A stretch of DNA of 64,000 nt from Deltaproteobacteria bacterium (GCA_016219005.1 JACRCN010000104.1:1-64000); one strand, 5' to 3'. Positions 1 to 9,135 are shown, numbered from the stretch's first letter. The notes: generated by a model not told the origin, from the sequence alone. A program made the numbers and translations.

Positions 1-280
1 AATTTTGGATTTCATCACTGTACGCTTCTTCCCAAAATCCATACTCTTCAAACCCGCCGGGTATTGCTAAGGCATCAAACTCGTTAACGTTTATATCTTT
101 TATCAAGTAATCAACTAAAACCCTTTGGTCAAAGCTACTTACGACTTCTTTTGTGACTCCACACGAATAAAGCTGAGTTGTATGGTCGCCATCAATTAAG
201 TTCCAGCCAATCACATCAATAAACACACTTGCCTCATAGGTTTCAAATCCCTTAGCTAATAATAACAACACCTGTTTCAT
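1..280 (-). CDS. DJ-1/PfpI family protein, 3' part cut off by the window edge
   Basis: Reading leftwards from an ATG at 280, the frame stays open to base 1 and encodes about 93 residues beginning MKQVLLLLAKGFETYEASVF. This matches the N-terminus of DJ-1/PfpI (glutamine-amidotransferase-like) proteins, including the family's AIPGGFEEYGFW segment. An AAGGAG ribosome binding site lies 5 bases before the ATG. The catalytic Cys region is beyond the window, so activity cannot be judged; family members include deglycase or chaperone-like proteins and intracellular peptidases. The gene is clearly more AT-rich than the rest of the window and is followed on its 5' side by an attC site, so it reads as an integron cassette gene of foreign origin. 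Confidence 0.8.
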   Translation of the reverse strand, partial: MKQVLLLLAKGFETYEASVFIDVIGWNLIDGDHTTQLYSCGVTKEVVSSFDQRVLVDYLIKDINVNEFDALAIPGGFEEYGFWEEAYSDEIQN

Positions 281-304
281 TGTTCTCCTTTAATGCTGCG
301 AAAC

Positions 305-414
305 GCCCAACGTTGCAGTTGAGCGGCACCAAACCACGCGACCAAGAGACTACAAGAGAATACTTCATAATAAGCCCGCGTGGTTTGGTGTCCGGCTCGA
401 ACCGCTGGTTAGGT
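305..414 (-). other. attC recombination site (integron cassette)
   Basis: The outer boxes are GCCCAAC (305-311) and GTTAGGT (408-414), fitting the RYYYAAC / GTTRRRY core sites. The inner arms pair through a long stem (CACCAAACCACGCG against CGCGTGGTTTGGTG). The right arm has one unpaired base (GTTCGAGC against GTTGAGC in the left arm), the extrahelical-base hallmark of attC. The extra base lies on the right, so the site reads leftwards and belongs to the hydrolase cassette at 447-1460. Confidence 0.8.
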
Positions 415-446
415 TATATGTGAATTAAGCATGTACGCATGTTTCT

Positions 447-1460
447 TTAGGGATTCGGTAAGAGTTTTTGCTTGAAGAATGTTACGACAGCAGTGTTCAT
501 ACTCAAATGCCACGCAGTGCGATCGAATCCATTTGGGTCGATACAAATGCCGGGATTTGCTTTCTTAAGTGTTGGTGAGCATGGGGCGAGGTAAGCAAAG
601 TGTCCAGCACCTCGCGCGACGTGGTAGTCCGATAGTTGAGGAAGCGCGTCTCTGATTTCTTCAGTATGCTCGAGTTTGACGCCATCACCACCCTGTTCGG
701 AGGCCCATAACTGCACGGGTATGTGTACCGATTGCAGGCCGCGAGCATCAAACAAATTCAGCGGATCAACCACGACGGCTGCACGGATTCGAGGATCGGC
801 TTGTGGGTGAAGTTGGGATCCTTCGGCTTTGAACTGGCGGCACAGAGAATCGACCAACGACCACAAGTGGTTGCACAAATGTTTAGCCCCTGCCAAGGTG
901 CTCGGGGTGGCACCGGCTAAAACCAGCGCGGTGTACCCTCCGCGAGAAAAGCCAAATACACCAATTGCGTTGCTGTCCAAACGATCGCGATGTTGCCATT
1001 GCTGAGTCATGAACGATATCAGGCGACTTATGTCGTGAGGTCGAGTTTCGAATATCTTCAGCTGCCGGCTTGACGTTTCATCGCCAAAGAAATCTCCGGG
1101 GTGATTTAGTGTTGCAACAACGAATCCAGCATCGGTTAGTACGCTTGCCGTATCGTGATGACTCAGTAGTGACGCGCCCTTGCCATGCGAGATAACAACC
1201 AGAGGCAACTTGTTTCCCTCGACAGCGCAATCGCAAACACCTTGCACGGTTAAAGGTCCAATCTGAACCGGAATTGAAGCAGTAGCGCATGGGCTCCACA
1301 CCATTGCATGGAGTGCGGGCTCCCTGTCGACTGCGGGCACTTCAATTTTAGATATGCCAGCAGCAAGAGCACTGCTGCATAGACTATCCGTGACAAGAAC
1401 CATCATCGCACTTGTGAACAACAGACGCCAAAATTGTGTATCAATTGAGATTGGTCTCAT
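447..1460 (-). CDS. Exported alpha/beta hydrolase (dienelactone-hydrolase-like), cassette gene
   Basis: A 337-residue protein with an N-terminal signal peptide (hydrophobic stretch after MRPISIDTQFWRLLF, cleavage plausible after ALAA). The mature part is an alpha/beta hydrolase: an oxyanion/HG-type strand (VVISHGKGAS), the nucleophile elbow GFSRGG, a downstream Asp (VVVDPLNLFD) and a late His (GAGHFAYLAP) complete a plausible Ser-Asp-His triad. Such proteins are carboxylesterases or PAF-acetylhydrolase-like enzymes; the substrate is unknown. ATG at 1460 has a GGAG about 9 bases upstream. The gene is flanked by two attC sites, so it occupies one integron cassette of about 1.2 kb and was probably acquired horizontally. 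Confidence 0.8.
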   Translation of the reverse strand: MRPISIDTQFWRLLFTSAMMVLVTDSLCSSALAAGISKIEVPAVDREPALHAMVWSPCATASIPVQIGPLTVQGVCDCAVEGNKLPLVVISHGKGASLLSHHDTASVLTDAGFVVATLNHPGDFFGDETSSRQLKIFETRPHDISRLISFMTQQWQHRDRLDSNAIGVFGFSRGGYTALVLAGATPSTLAGAKHLCNHLWSLVDSLCRQFKAEGSQLHPQADPRIRAAVVVDPLNLFDARGLQSVHIPVQLWASEQGGDGVKLEHTEEIRDALPQLSDYHVARGAGHFAYLAPCSPTLKKANPGICIDPNGFDRTAWHLSMNTAVVTFFKQKLLPNP

Positions 1461-1494
1461 GAAGAAATGCTCCGTGAGTAAATAGGTGTATGTA

Positions 1495-1597
1495 GCCTAA
1501 CGTTGGGATGAGCAGCCACCGGGTTCGGAGAAATGCCGATGATGAGCTACCCCACCGGACATTCGGGAAATGTGGCTGCTCGATCCTGCTGTTCGGC
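1495..1597 (-). other. attC recombination site upstream of the hydrolase cassette
   Basis: Outer boxes are GCCTAAC (1495-1501) and a degenerate GTTCGGC (1591-1597). Inner arms GGATGAGCAGCCAC and GTGGCTGCTCGATCC pair perfectly except for one extra base in the right arm, giving the same leftward orientation as the site at 305-414. It would terminate a cassette lying to its right, but only about 200 bp separate it from the ketosynthase gene, so the neighbouring cassette is missing or very short. Confidence 0.75.
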
Positions 1598-1797
1598 ACT
1601 CAACGGGCGCCAGTATTTCCGTCCTCCCGCTTCAGCGCCTTCCTAAGGGCCACGAAAGGAAAGGTTGTCGAGACAAATACTACCCAACCACCGTGCAAAC
1701 CCAACCGGCGAGTGAAGACGAGCCAAGATGCCACAGCCAGCGTTAAAGGCAAGACGATTTCGGAAAATTACGCATCTGCACTAATCTTGCCCGTACA

Positions 1798-2943
1798 CTA
1801 GGCCTCGACCGTGAGCCAGGCGAATCCATGGGAAAACCGCCCGCTTTCGGGGATGAAGCAAAGCAGGTTCTGGCCGGGCTGGAGCTTGTCGGAGTGAAAC
1901 AACTCTTCCAGGATGATGAAAATGGCTGCACTTCCCGTGTTGCCTTTTTCCGAAAGATTCGAGACCCACTTGCCGTCGGGTATTTCAAACCCGATCCGCT
2001 TCATTTCATCGTAAAATTTCGGGCGAAAGTAAGCCGATGAATAGTGGGGCAGGAACCAATCCACCCGATCGGGGTGCAGGCGGTGCTTCTTAACGACCTG
2101 TGAAAGAGCTTCCCCCATGGTTCGCACAATTTCGATATCGAGATGCTTGATATCCTGTCGGACCGAAAACCGATGCGGCAGTGCTTCCGGTTCGAATGCT
2201 TCGGTTTGCCGCCAGCCGACCATGCTGCCGTCCGCCCGCTTCATCCCGCCGCCGTACATGCACGTGTCCAGAAGGCCGGCGTAAGAGACCACATCGACCC
2301 ATGACACCTTCAGGGAAAGCCCATCTTTCCTTTTGCCTGTGGACAAAAACACCGCACCGGCTCCGTCCGATAGCATCCATCTCAGGAAATCGGCGTCAAA
2401 AGCGCGCACCGGCCGTGTCTCCAGGTCGGCAGCCCCATCGTAAAACGGGGTCAGGAATTGCGCCCGCATGTAGGAAGAAGCCAGTTCGGAGCCGGTGGCC
2501 ACTGCATTCGAAGCCAGGCCGGCGGCGACGCTCATGCACGCATATTTAAACGCTGTAATCCCGGAAAGGCAAATGCCGGAGGTCGTCACGGCCTCGCAGG
2601 CAGGGATTCCCAATTCCCCCTGCACCATGAGGGCGTGGCCGGGGAACAACAGGTCCGGACTCGTGGTGCCGCAGCACAGGCATTGAATGTCACCTGGAAC
2701 ATACCCTTCATAAGGCTGCAGCCTGCGGACCGCCTCCGCCGTGAGCTGGGCATTGGTATGGGTCAGTCGACCCGATTCAGGGTCCAGGGCGTAATATCGC
2801 CGGGCGATTTGATTGCTTTTGAGCACCAGTCGTTTGGCTTTGGAGGATACACCCCGGACTTTTCCGAGAACATCCTCGATGGCATCGTTTGTCACCGGGC
2901 GGTTGGGAAGAATTGCCGACACATCGTTGATAAATACGTCCAT
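1798..2943 (-). CDS. KAS III-like beta-ketoacyl-ACP synthase (StlD/DarB-like)
   Basis: A 381-residue thiolase-fold ketosynthase of the KAS III type. The probable catalytic Cys is about residue 125 (TTSGICLSGITAF), with the partner His in FLPHYSSAYF and Asn in EKGNTGSAA, completing the Cys-His-Asn triad typical of FabH relatives. In dialkylresorcinol and stilbene pathways the related StlD/DarB enzymes join two acyl chains; that activity is inferred here by similarity only. A GTG 15 bases further upstream is in frame, but ATG at 2943 is preceded by AAAGGAG at the right distance and is preferred. It follows the B12 radical SAM gene by 11 bases and is the last gene of that unit. Confidence 0.8.
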   Translation of the reverse strand: MDVFINDVSAILPNRPVTNDAIEDVLGKVRGVSSKAKRLVLKSNQIARRYYALDPESGRLTHTNAQLTAEAVRRLQPYEGYVPGDIQCLCCGTTSPDLLFPGHALMVQGELGIPACEAVTTSGICLSGITAFKYACMSVAAGLASNAVATGSELASSYMRAQFLTPFYDGAADLETRPVRAFDADFLRWMLSDGAGAVFLSTGKRKDGLSLKVSWVDVVSYAGLLDTCMYGGGMKRADGSMVGWRQTEAFEPEALPHRFSVRQDIKHLDIEIVRTMGEALSQVVKKHRLHPDRVDWFLPHYSSAYFRPKFYDEMKRIGFEIPDGKWVSNLSEKGNTGSAAIFIILEELFHSDKLQPGQNLLCFIPESGRFSHGFAWLTVEA

Positions 2944-2954
2944 GATCTCCTTTC

Positions 2955-4265
2955 TCACCCGTGGGATATGTGCTTCAGGAATCGCTTCAGCATACCGGCA
3001 TAGGCCTGGTAAAAAAGCTTGGGTTCCATGCGGGTGGGGCAGACGGCGTTCGTAAACGTGTAGTAGTCCAAGTCCGTGATGGTGATTTTGTGTCTCATTG
3101 CCCGGTGCAGCGGGGTCCCGGGCAGAGGCGTCAGAATCGACGGCAACGGCAGGTCGATGGCATGCGACCCCACAAAGCGCTCCAGGGCATCGAAATCCGC
3201 TTCGGTGTATTCCGGAGCCACGATGAAATCGCCAATGACCCGGATGCCCAGATCTTTAAGGATGCCCATGGCCTCGATGTTGACGGCAACCGAGCTTCTC
3301 TTGTTCAACTGCGCAAGCCGAGCGTCGCTTATCTCCTCAAACCCGATGACCGCCGCCGCCAGCCCGGCTTGTTTCCATAACTTAAACAGGTCAGGATGCC
3401 GGGTCACCGTCTCCGCCCGCACATCAGCGACGATCGCCCTTTTCAACCCGGATTCAATAATACACTGGCCCAGGCCGAGGGCATTGTCCAGATCGCCGAA
3501 CGTGTTGGCATCCACCAGGCGGACGACCGGGACTTCCCCCAGCAGCTTCATGTCGCGCAGGACCGCTGCCGGCCGGTGAGTGAAGTAGCGCCCGTGGGTC
3601 ATATTCGGGATGGAGCAGAAAATGCACCGATGCGTACAGCCATAGGCCGAGGCGACGAAGCCGACTTTTCCGCCCACGCCGCTCATCACATACTGGTCTC
3701 TGTGCGTAGCGACCAGGTCGTAGCGGGGGGGGCAGTCTTCGACAATGTCCGCATGGGAATAGTCCCGCCGGACATAATTCAGTTTCCCGCCTGGATTGGT
3801 TTTAGCAACCCCCGCGACGCCATCGCCGACCGAACGGTCGGCGATGGCGTCGACCAATTCTCGGAAGCTGAGCTTGCCCAGGCCCACAACGATGTAATCG
3901 ATGGCGTCGTGGTTGAAAAACGCGGGATCGCACGAGGCATGATGGCCGCCCACCACGACCAGGGCATCGCTGTTTCGCTTGACCTCCCCTGCCAATCGCA
4001 CAACGGTGTTGGCTTCACAGGTCACGCCGGTGAAACCGACCAGGTCGGGTCCAAACTGGTCGAGGGTTTTTTCCAGAACGTTCGGAGCCACCTTCAAGTC
4101 GACTATGGCGACGGCATGCCCGTCCAGGTTCCCGGCGATAACCTCGAGTGCCAAGGGCTCGCCTCTGAAAATCATCTTGATCGTATCGATCCCGTATTCC
4201 TCTTCGGGGATGCTCCTGCCGCAGTTGGGCGGGTTCACGAGCAGAATCTTCATAACGCTTCCCAT
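2955..4265 (-). CDS. B12-binding-type radical SAM enzyme 1
   Basis: A 436-residue protein with an N-terminal Rossmann-type cobalamin-binding-like region (MKILLVNPPN; VVVGGHHAS) and a radical SAM core whose CTHRCIFC motif (Cys 210, 214, 217) would bind the 4Fe-4S cluster. The canonical DxHxxG cobalamin ligand motif is not obvious, as in several relatives that bind B12 base-off without it. Family members carry out C-methylations, ring formations and rearrangements. It is paired with the KAS III-like gene and divergent from the ABC exporter. The start could be ATG 4265 or the ATG four codons later. The coding sequence contains a perfect 38 bp palindrome at 3815-3852. Confidence 0.85.
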   Translation of the reverse strand: MGSVMKILLVNPPNCGRSIPEEEYGIDTIKMIFRGEPLALEVIAGNLDGHAVAIVDLKVAPNVLEKTLDQFGPDLVGFTGVTCEANTVVRLAGEVKRNSDALVVVGGHHASCDPAFFNHDAIDYIVVGLGKLSFRELVDAIADRSVGDGVAGVAKTNPGGKLNYVRRDYSHADIVEDCPPRYDLVATHRDQYVMSGVGGKVGFVASAYGCTHRCIFCSIPNMTHGRYFTHRPAAVLRDMKLLGEVPVVRLVDANTFGDLDNALGLGQCIIESGLKRAIVADVRAETVTRHPDLFKLWKQAGLAAAVIGFEEISDARLAQLNKRSSVAVNIEAMGILKDLGIRVIGDFIVAPEYTEADFDALERFVGSHAIDLPLPSILTPLPGTPLHRAMRHKITITDLDYYTFTNAVCPTRMEPKLFYQAYAGMLKRFLKHISHG

Positions 4266-4495
4266 GTTTGCATGCTGTTACTCCGGCAAAGGTTGACTCG
4301 AAAAGGCTTTGAGGTTAAGTATTAAGTTTCGACTGAAAGCCTGCCATCGATCCATCGGGTAATTATATGGGTAGTGCCGGGATTTTGCAAAGTGAATTTA
4401 ATTAAAAAAATCTCACCTAACCGACCCATCCCAGGCGATAAAAGCGAACCCCGCAAGTGCGTTCGGCGACAAGACCATCCTTCGAGGCAACGGGC

Positions 4496-5266
4496 ATGAC
4501 GCATCCGGAGTTCCCCCCTCTCACGACGATCCTTTGGGCCGAGGGGCTCACCAAGACTTATGCGCATACGCGAACTCCCGCCCTCGCATCCTTCAGCTTG
4601 TCCATGGAGCCCGGGGAAATCGTGGGCCTGTTGGGACCCAACGGTGCGGGAAAAACAACGGCCATCTCCCTGTTGACCGGGCTTTTGGCTCCGGATTCCG
4701 GCAGCGTGCACATTTGCGGCGCCGATCTTTCCAAAAACCCCAGGAAAGCGCGGCAATGGATCGGTTTGGTCCCGCAGCACATCGCCTTGTATCCAAGCCT
4801 GACGGCTGCTGAAAATCTGTCTTATTTCGGCAGAATGTATCGAATCAACGGGCGCGAATTGAAGGAGCGCGTCAATGCCTGCCTGGAATTTGTGGGTCTC
4901 TCGAACAGCGCTCATGGCCGAATTGCGGCTTTTTCCGGAGGGATGCAACGACGGGCCAATTTGGCCGTCGCACTGCTGCATCAACCCCGGCTGCTTTTCC
5001 TGGACGAACCCACGGCGGGAGTCGACCCGCAATCACGCAACATGATTTTAGACCGGCTTTCTGAACTGAGCCGCTCCGGAGTCAGCATGCTCTATACCAC
5101 GCACTATATCGAAGAAGCCGAGAAAATCTGCTCTCGCATCGCCGTTATCGACGAAGGGCGCACCATCGCACAAGGCAGTCCCGGGGAATTGACCCAAGCG
5201 CACCCAGACTGCAATGATCTCGGCCAGCTTTTTCTCCGGTTGACCGGAAAAGACCTGCGGGATTGA
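4496..5266 (+). CDS. ABC-2 type exporter, ATP-binding subunit
   Basis: A cytoplasmic ABC ATPase with Walker A GPNGAGKTT, Q-loop, signature FSGGMQRR, Walker B LLFLDEP and the H-loop (TTHYIEEAE) all intact. The DrrA/CcmA-like layout is typical of drug or lipid exporters of the ABC-2 class. ATG 4496 is chosen because GAGG lies about 8 bases upstream; an in-frame earlier start at 4457 lacks a good site. The permease gene starts 2 bases after the stop, so the two are translationally coupled. Its place between KAS III and the MMPL region suggests it may export the cluster product or a precursor, but this is inference. Confidence 0.92.
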   Translation: MTHPEFPPLTTILWAEGLTKTYAHTRTPALASFSLSMEPGEIVGLLGPNGAGKTTAISLLTGLLAPDSGSVHICGADLSKNPRKARQWIGLVPQHIALYPSLTAAENLSYFGRMYRINGRELKERVNACLEFVGLSNSAHGRIAAFSGGMQRRANLAVALLHQPRLLFLDEPTAGVDPQSRNMILDRLSELSRSGVSMLYTTHYIEEAEKICSRIAVIDEGRTIAQGSPGELTQAHPDCNDLGQLFLRLTGKDLRD

Positions 5267-5268
5267 GA

Positions 5269-6594
5269 ATGCAGCCTCTTATAGCAACCCTTTTCAAGGA
5301 ATTGCGCCTGCTCTATCGCGACCGGTCCGGGCTGCTCGTTCTTTTTGTCATGCCCGCCGTGCTGGTCGTGGTGGTTTCGCTGGTCCAGGAAAACGTGCTG
5401 AAGGCGACGGGCGCGGCCCGCATGGACATTCTCTTCATCGATCAGGATCGACAGGCCTTCGGCAAGCTCATCCGGGAACAGTTGGATGCCCTCGATACCG
5501 TGACGCTGGTCACGTCACTGGACGGGCAAGGGATAGATACCGAACATGCCAGGGCGCTGGTCGACAAGGGCCGCTACCAAGTATGTATCGTCGTTCCGGC
5601 AGGGATCACTGCAGCGGTGCGCACCCGGGCGGTTGAACAAATCTCGGATGCCTTTTCCGGCGGATCGAGGGAGGCTGCCCTGCCCCTGCCCAGCGTATCG
5701 GTTTATTTTGATCCCCTGGTTCAAGGAGCCTTTCGATCCTCCCTCCTGAATGCTCTGAAACAGATGCTCCTGGTTATGGAAATGGAAACAAAAGCCAAGG
5801 CCCTGGCGGAAGCATTGCCGGCCCGGTTCCAGCAGACTCTGAGTGCGCTTGCCGGCCGGATATCAATGGACCCGGCGAGCATCCCCAAAATTCAGATGGA
5901 TCCGGGCTGGGGAGGTCGGCGGTTGATGGATGTCGTAGCCGAGCAAAGCCGTTTGAAGAAACTGCCGACCTCGGTCCAGCAAAATGTTTCGGCGTGGTCG
6001 GTGTTCGGCATTTTTTTCATCGTGCTCCCATTGGGAGGTGCCATCATCCGCGAACGCAAGGACGGCACCCTCGCACGGCTGAGAACGTTGCCGGTTCCCT
6101 ACATTACCCTTCTAGTGGGAAAACTGGGCGCCTACGTCGCCGTCTGCTGGGTGCAATTCCTGTTCATCGTCCTGATGGGAAAAGCGGGGCTGCCCCTGCT
6201 GGGGACACCCGTTCTCAGCCTTGGCTCCGACACCACCGCCTTGATCGTTACGGTGACGATGGTCGCCCTGGCGGCCTGCGGCTACGGCCTGATGCTCGGC
6301 ACCCTCGCCCGCACCTTAGAGCAGGCGACCATGTTCGGGGCGGTCTCGGTGGTCTGCGCGGCCGCTATGGGCGGCATCATGGTACCGGTCTATGTCATGC
6401 CGCCGGCCATGCAGACCATCAGCATGTTCTCGCCTTTGGCCTGGGGACTCAATGCGCTGGTGGAGATTTCGGTGCGCGAGGGTACATTGGGGTCGGTCCG
6501 GCACGAGCTGCTCTACCTGACCGTTTTTTTTGCGGTGACCATGGCCATCGCATGGACCCGTTTCGGTCGATTCGATCGCCAGGCAGAAATATAG
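5269..6594 (+). CDS. ABC-2 type exporter, permease subunit
   Basis: A 441-residue inner-membrane protein: one N-terminal transmembrane helix (GLLVLFVMPAVLVVVV), a large extracytoplasmic domain of about 200 residues, and a C-terminal block of about five helices, the standard YhgE/ABC-2_membrane_3 arrangement. ATG 5269 follows the ATPase stop (TGA 5264-5266) by two bases; an in-frame TTG at 5263 is less likely. It should form a homodimer that works with the preceding ATPase. Confidence 0.9.
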   Translation: MQPLIATLFKELRLLYRDRSGLLVLFVMPAVLVVVVSLVQENVLKATGAARMDILFIDQDRQAFGKLIREQLDALDTVTLVTSLDGQGIDTEHARALVDKGRYQVCIVVPAGITAAVRTRAVEQISDAFSGGSREAALPLPSVSVYFDPLVQGAFRSSLLNALKQMLLVMEMETKAKALAEALPARFQQTLSALAGRISMDPASIPKIQMDPGWGGRRLMDVVAEQSRLKKLPTSVQQNVSAWSVFGIFFIVLPLGGAIIRERKDGTLARLRTLPVPYITLLVGKLGAYVAVCWVQFLFIVLMGKAGLPLLGTPVLSLGSDTTALIVTVTMVALAACGYGLMLGTLARTLEQATMFGAVSVVCAAAMGGIMVPVYVMPPAMQTISMFSPLAWGLNALVEISVREGTLGSVRHELLYLTVFFAVTMAIAWTRFGRFDRQAEI

Positions 6595-6690
6595 GCCTTT
6601 GCGCATCTTTCGCCGTCGCTCGCGCGGACGGGAATCTGTCCGCCAACTGCTTCTCTCCTGAACCCCGCACCTTCGCTGCCTGAGCAGTTA

Positions 6691-7299
6691 CTATTTCGGA
6701 ATAACCGAATGAACGTACTCGGCCAGCATTTTCCCTGTATCCGCCGGCAGGCTATGGTCACTGGCCCCACCGACCCAGGCGGCGGCCCAGGGATTATTAG
6801 CGCTGGATAATTTTTTTTCCCGGACCACTGTATGGGTTGCCGCGTCGATCAGCGTGAGGTCGACTTCCATGAACGAACTGCCGGTAAACGCCCCTCCCCA
6901 AATACGGGCTGCCCCGGACACGATTCGCATGTTGGTGACCTTGGCTTTAACCAGAAGGGTCCCGTCACGGCGGGTCATGGCGGCGTTGCCGCTTTCAACA
7001 GATTGGTAGAATTTCTTTTCCTTCAAGGCTGAAATGGTATTGGCCTGGCATTCCGGGGTTGCATTCGGGTAATCCTTGGCAATTTCCGCAGAGGTTTCAA
7101 ATTCGGCAACGGCAATCACCCGATACGGCCTGGCGAGGGGTTGGTCTTGGCCGCTTGCCGCCTTCGCGTCCGGTTTGACGTCGCTCGCGGCCTGGGTATC
7201 CGGCTTGCCCCCCTTCCCGGCACAGGACGTCATCAGCACCAGCAGCATCAGCGATATCATGCAGATGCAATTCCTTTTCCATGTTTTTTTCAAGCTCAT
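6691..7299 (-). CDS. DUF4410-like lipoprotein
   Basis: A roughly 202-residue secreted lipoprotein. The hydrophobic leader ends in the lipobox LMTSC, so the Cys would be lipidated. The mature protein is a single domain with the YRVIAVAEFETSAE start and WGGAFTGSSFMEVDLTLID middle typical of DUF4410 proteins, whose function is unknown. ATG 7299 has GGAGA eight bases upstream; an earlier ATG at 7314 is also possible. It converges with the ABC permease gene and shows no clear operon partner. Confidence 0.75.
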   Translation of the reverse strand: MSLKKTWKRNCICMISLMLLVLMTSCAGKGGKPDTQAASDVKPDAKAASGQDQPLARPYRVIAVAEFETSAEIAKDYPNATPECQANTISALKEKKFYQSVESGNAAMTRRDGTLLVKAKVTNMRIVSGAARIWGGAFTGSSFMEVDLTLIDAATHTVVREKKLSSANNPWAAAWVGGASDHSLPADTGKMLAEYVHSVIPK

Positions 7300-7619
7300 A
7301 CCATCATCTCCCATTTTTGTGGTTAGTCAGTCCGTTGGCAGTCATCAGGTCCACTTGCCGTGATTATACCATTTCGGGGTGGCATTTAAAAATTTTTCCC
7401 GGGAACGTTATTACTCCAGCAATAAGACATGCTAAAGTCCCCTGTCACATGAACAGCCGAAACGGAGTACCCACCGGCCATATCAGCTTGCCTTCGGTTC
7501 TCTCTATTCGGTTGGGAGGGAGTGGCAGCGTCACCTGAAAAATTGACACTTGCAATCATCGATTAATACTTTTATTTCAAATAGGCGGGTTTCTCCCGTA
7601 GCGGTAGGGGAATTCAAGA
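7300..7619. other. Intergenic region of about 320 bp
   Basis: Separates the divergent lipoprotein and lipase-like genes. It presumably holds both promoters. No convincing ORF, RNA or strong inverted repeat was seen. Confidence 0.5.
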
Positions 7620-8948
7620 ATGAGGCATTTCATATTGCAGAGAGTCGTGTTGGAGTTGGCGGGGTTTGCACTTTGGATCGCTGCAGCGAGCACACCGGCG
7701 TGGAGCGGATTTCCCGATTGGCACAGGTACCTGGAGATCATCAACCCGACGTCCGCAACCTTTGAGGGAACGGTACAGGGCTACTCTGCGGATCTTCTGC
7801 CGACGATCGTCGTGCTCTACTACGACGCGGAAGAACCTCAACGCGGAGTCCTGGGTTCCGGGGTCACTCAGAACGGCGGCGATTTCCGCTTTTCCGTCAA
7901 GGCCCCGGGGCGTTACCACATCATGGCCTTCGAAGACCTGAACGGAGACCTATCCTTTCAGCCCAACGAACCCGCGGGAATCTGCGAAAGCCCGTCCCCA
8001 ATTGTCGCCCGGGCGGGAGAGAGGCTGTCGAACCTGTTCGTGCGCGTACAGGCCCCCGGGGCTGTCGGCGTCCCTTTGAAAGCAGTCGCGGGTTCGAGTG
8101 CTTCCGCCGATATCGCCACGGAGCTTCGCCACTACCAGATGGGTCAAGTCGTCAGCCTGGATGATCCCCGCTTTTCGGCGACCAACGCCCGCTGGGGTCT
8201 TTGGGTGCCGCTGGAGTTCCTCCCGGACACGGGGGTTGGCTTTTATTTTCTCCAGGAGTACGACAGGGACAAGACCCCCATTCTGTTCGTGCATGGGTCC
8301 GGGGGCAACCCGACCGACTTTCGCTTCCTGATCGAAGGCCTCGACCGATCCCGCTACCAGCCATGGGTTTATTTCTACCCGACCGGAATGCGCCTGGAAC
8401 GCCAGAGCGAGCTGTTGTATCGCATGGTAGCCGCTTTGCAGAACGAGCTCGGATTCCGACAATTGTGCGTGCTTGCGCACAGCATGGGCGGACTCGTCGC
8501 CCGGGGGGCTATCTCCGAGGCGGTCAGGCGCTCGACCTCTATCGAGTTTCCGACATTCATCACGCTGTCCACGCCCTGGCAGGGCCATGCCGGCGCCGAA
8601 AAGGGCGTGGCACAGTCTCCCGCCGTCGTGCCCGCCTGGCGGGACATGGCGCCCAGCAGCCCGTTTTTAAAAAAAATATGGGAAATCCCCTTGCCGAAAA
8701 AGACCGCCTACCACCTCATCTTCAGCTACAGCGGGGATTTCAGCCTGATGATCAATCGAAACAATGACGGCGCCGTCAGCCTGGCGAGCGAGCTCGACCC
8801 GCGCGCGCAGGTGGCCGCCCGGCGGACCTTCGGGTTCAATGAAGACCACGGTGGTATCCTCTCCAGCCCTGCAGTCTCCCAGGTGGTCAATACGATCTTG
8901 AGCAACAGCGAGGTACAGGCCCCATGGGTTGAGAGGAAGATCGACTAA
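7620..8948 (+). CDS. Exported lipase/esterase-like alpha/beta hydrolase
   Basis: A 442-residue protein with a signal peptide (cleavage near TPAWS). An N-terminal beta-rich segment of roughly 150 residues resembles a carboxypeptidase-regulatory-like fold (FRFSVKAPGRYHIMAFEDLNG). It is followed by an alpha/beta hydrolase: oxyanion region ILFVHGSGGNP, nucleophile elbow AHSMGG (Ser) and a late His (NEDHGGI). The AHSMGGLVARGA stretch and STPWQGH are typical of triacylglycerol lipase or PGAP1-like enzymes. The substrate is unknown; a role in turnover of outer-membrane lipids is possible given its neighbours. Confidence 0.85.
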   Translation: MRHFILQRVVLELAGFALWIAAASTPAWSGFPDWHRYLEIINPTSATFEGTVQGYSADLLPTIVVLYYDAEEPQRGVLGSGVTQNGGDFRFSVKAPGRYHIMAFEDLNGDLSFQPNEPAGICESPSPIVARAGERLSNLFVRVQAPGAVGVPLKAVAGSSASADIATELRHYQMGQVVSLDDPRFSATNARWGLWVPLEFLPDTGVGFYFLQEYDRDKTPILFVHGSGGNPTDFRFLIEGLDRSRYQPWVYFYPTGMRLERQSELLYRMVAALQNELGFRQLCVLAHSMGGLVARGAISEAVRRSTSIEFPTFITLSTPWQGHAGAEKGVAQSPAVVPAWRDMAPSSPFLKKIWEIPLPKKTAYHLIFSYSGDFSLMINRNNDGAVSLASELDPRAQVAARRTFGFNEDHGGILSSPAVSQVVNTILSNSEVQAPWVERKID

Positions 8949-9135
8949 ATTGCAGTGACCAAGATTTAATCTGACGAGTTGATAACCAAAATTCGGAATG
9001 GATAAGAGGCGCAGCTTAGCTGTCGCAAACGCAGTTTTCTTGGGAGTCGAATTTATGGTGATATTTGCGAATGTTGCGAATCAGCGGCGCGGTTTACCGC
9101 GTACGCTGGATTTGCCTTGTCCGCTGTCCATTTTG

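Noticed and set aside
1508-1801. 97-codon rightward frame between the cassette and the KAS III gene
   Set aside because: It begins inside an attC site, lacks a ribosome binding site and its product is low-complexity; the attC explains the sequence better.
3396-4325. 309-codon rightward frame opposite radical SAM enzyme 1
   Set aside because: Antisense shadow of a gene with an intact CxxxCxxC motif.
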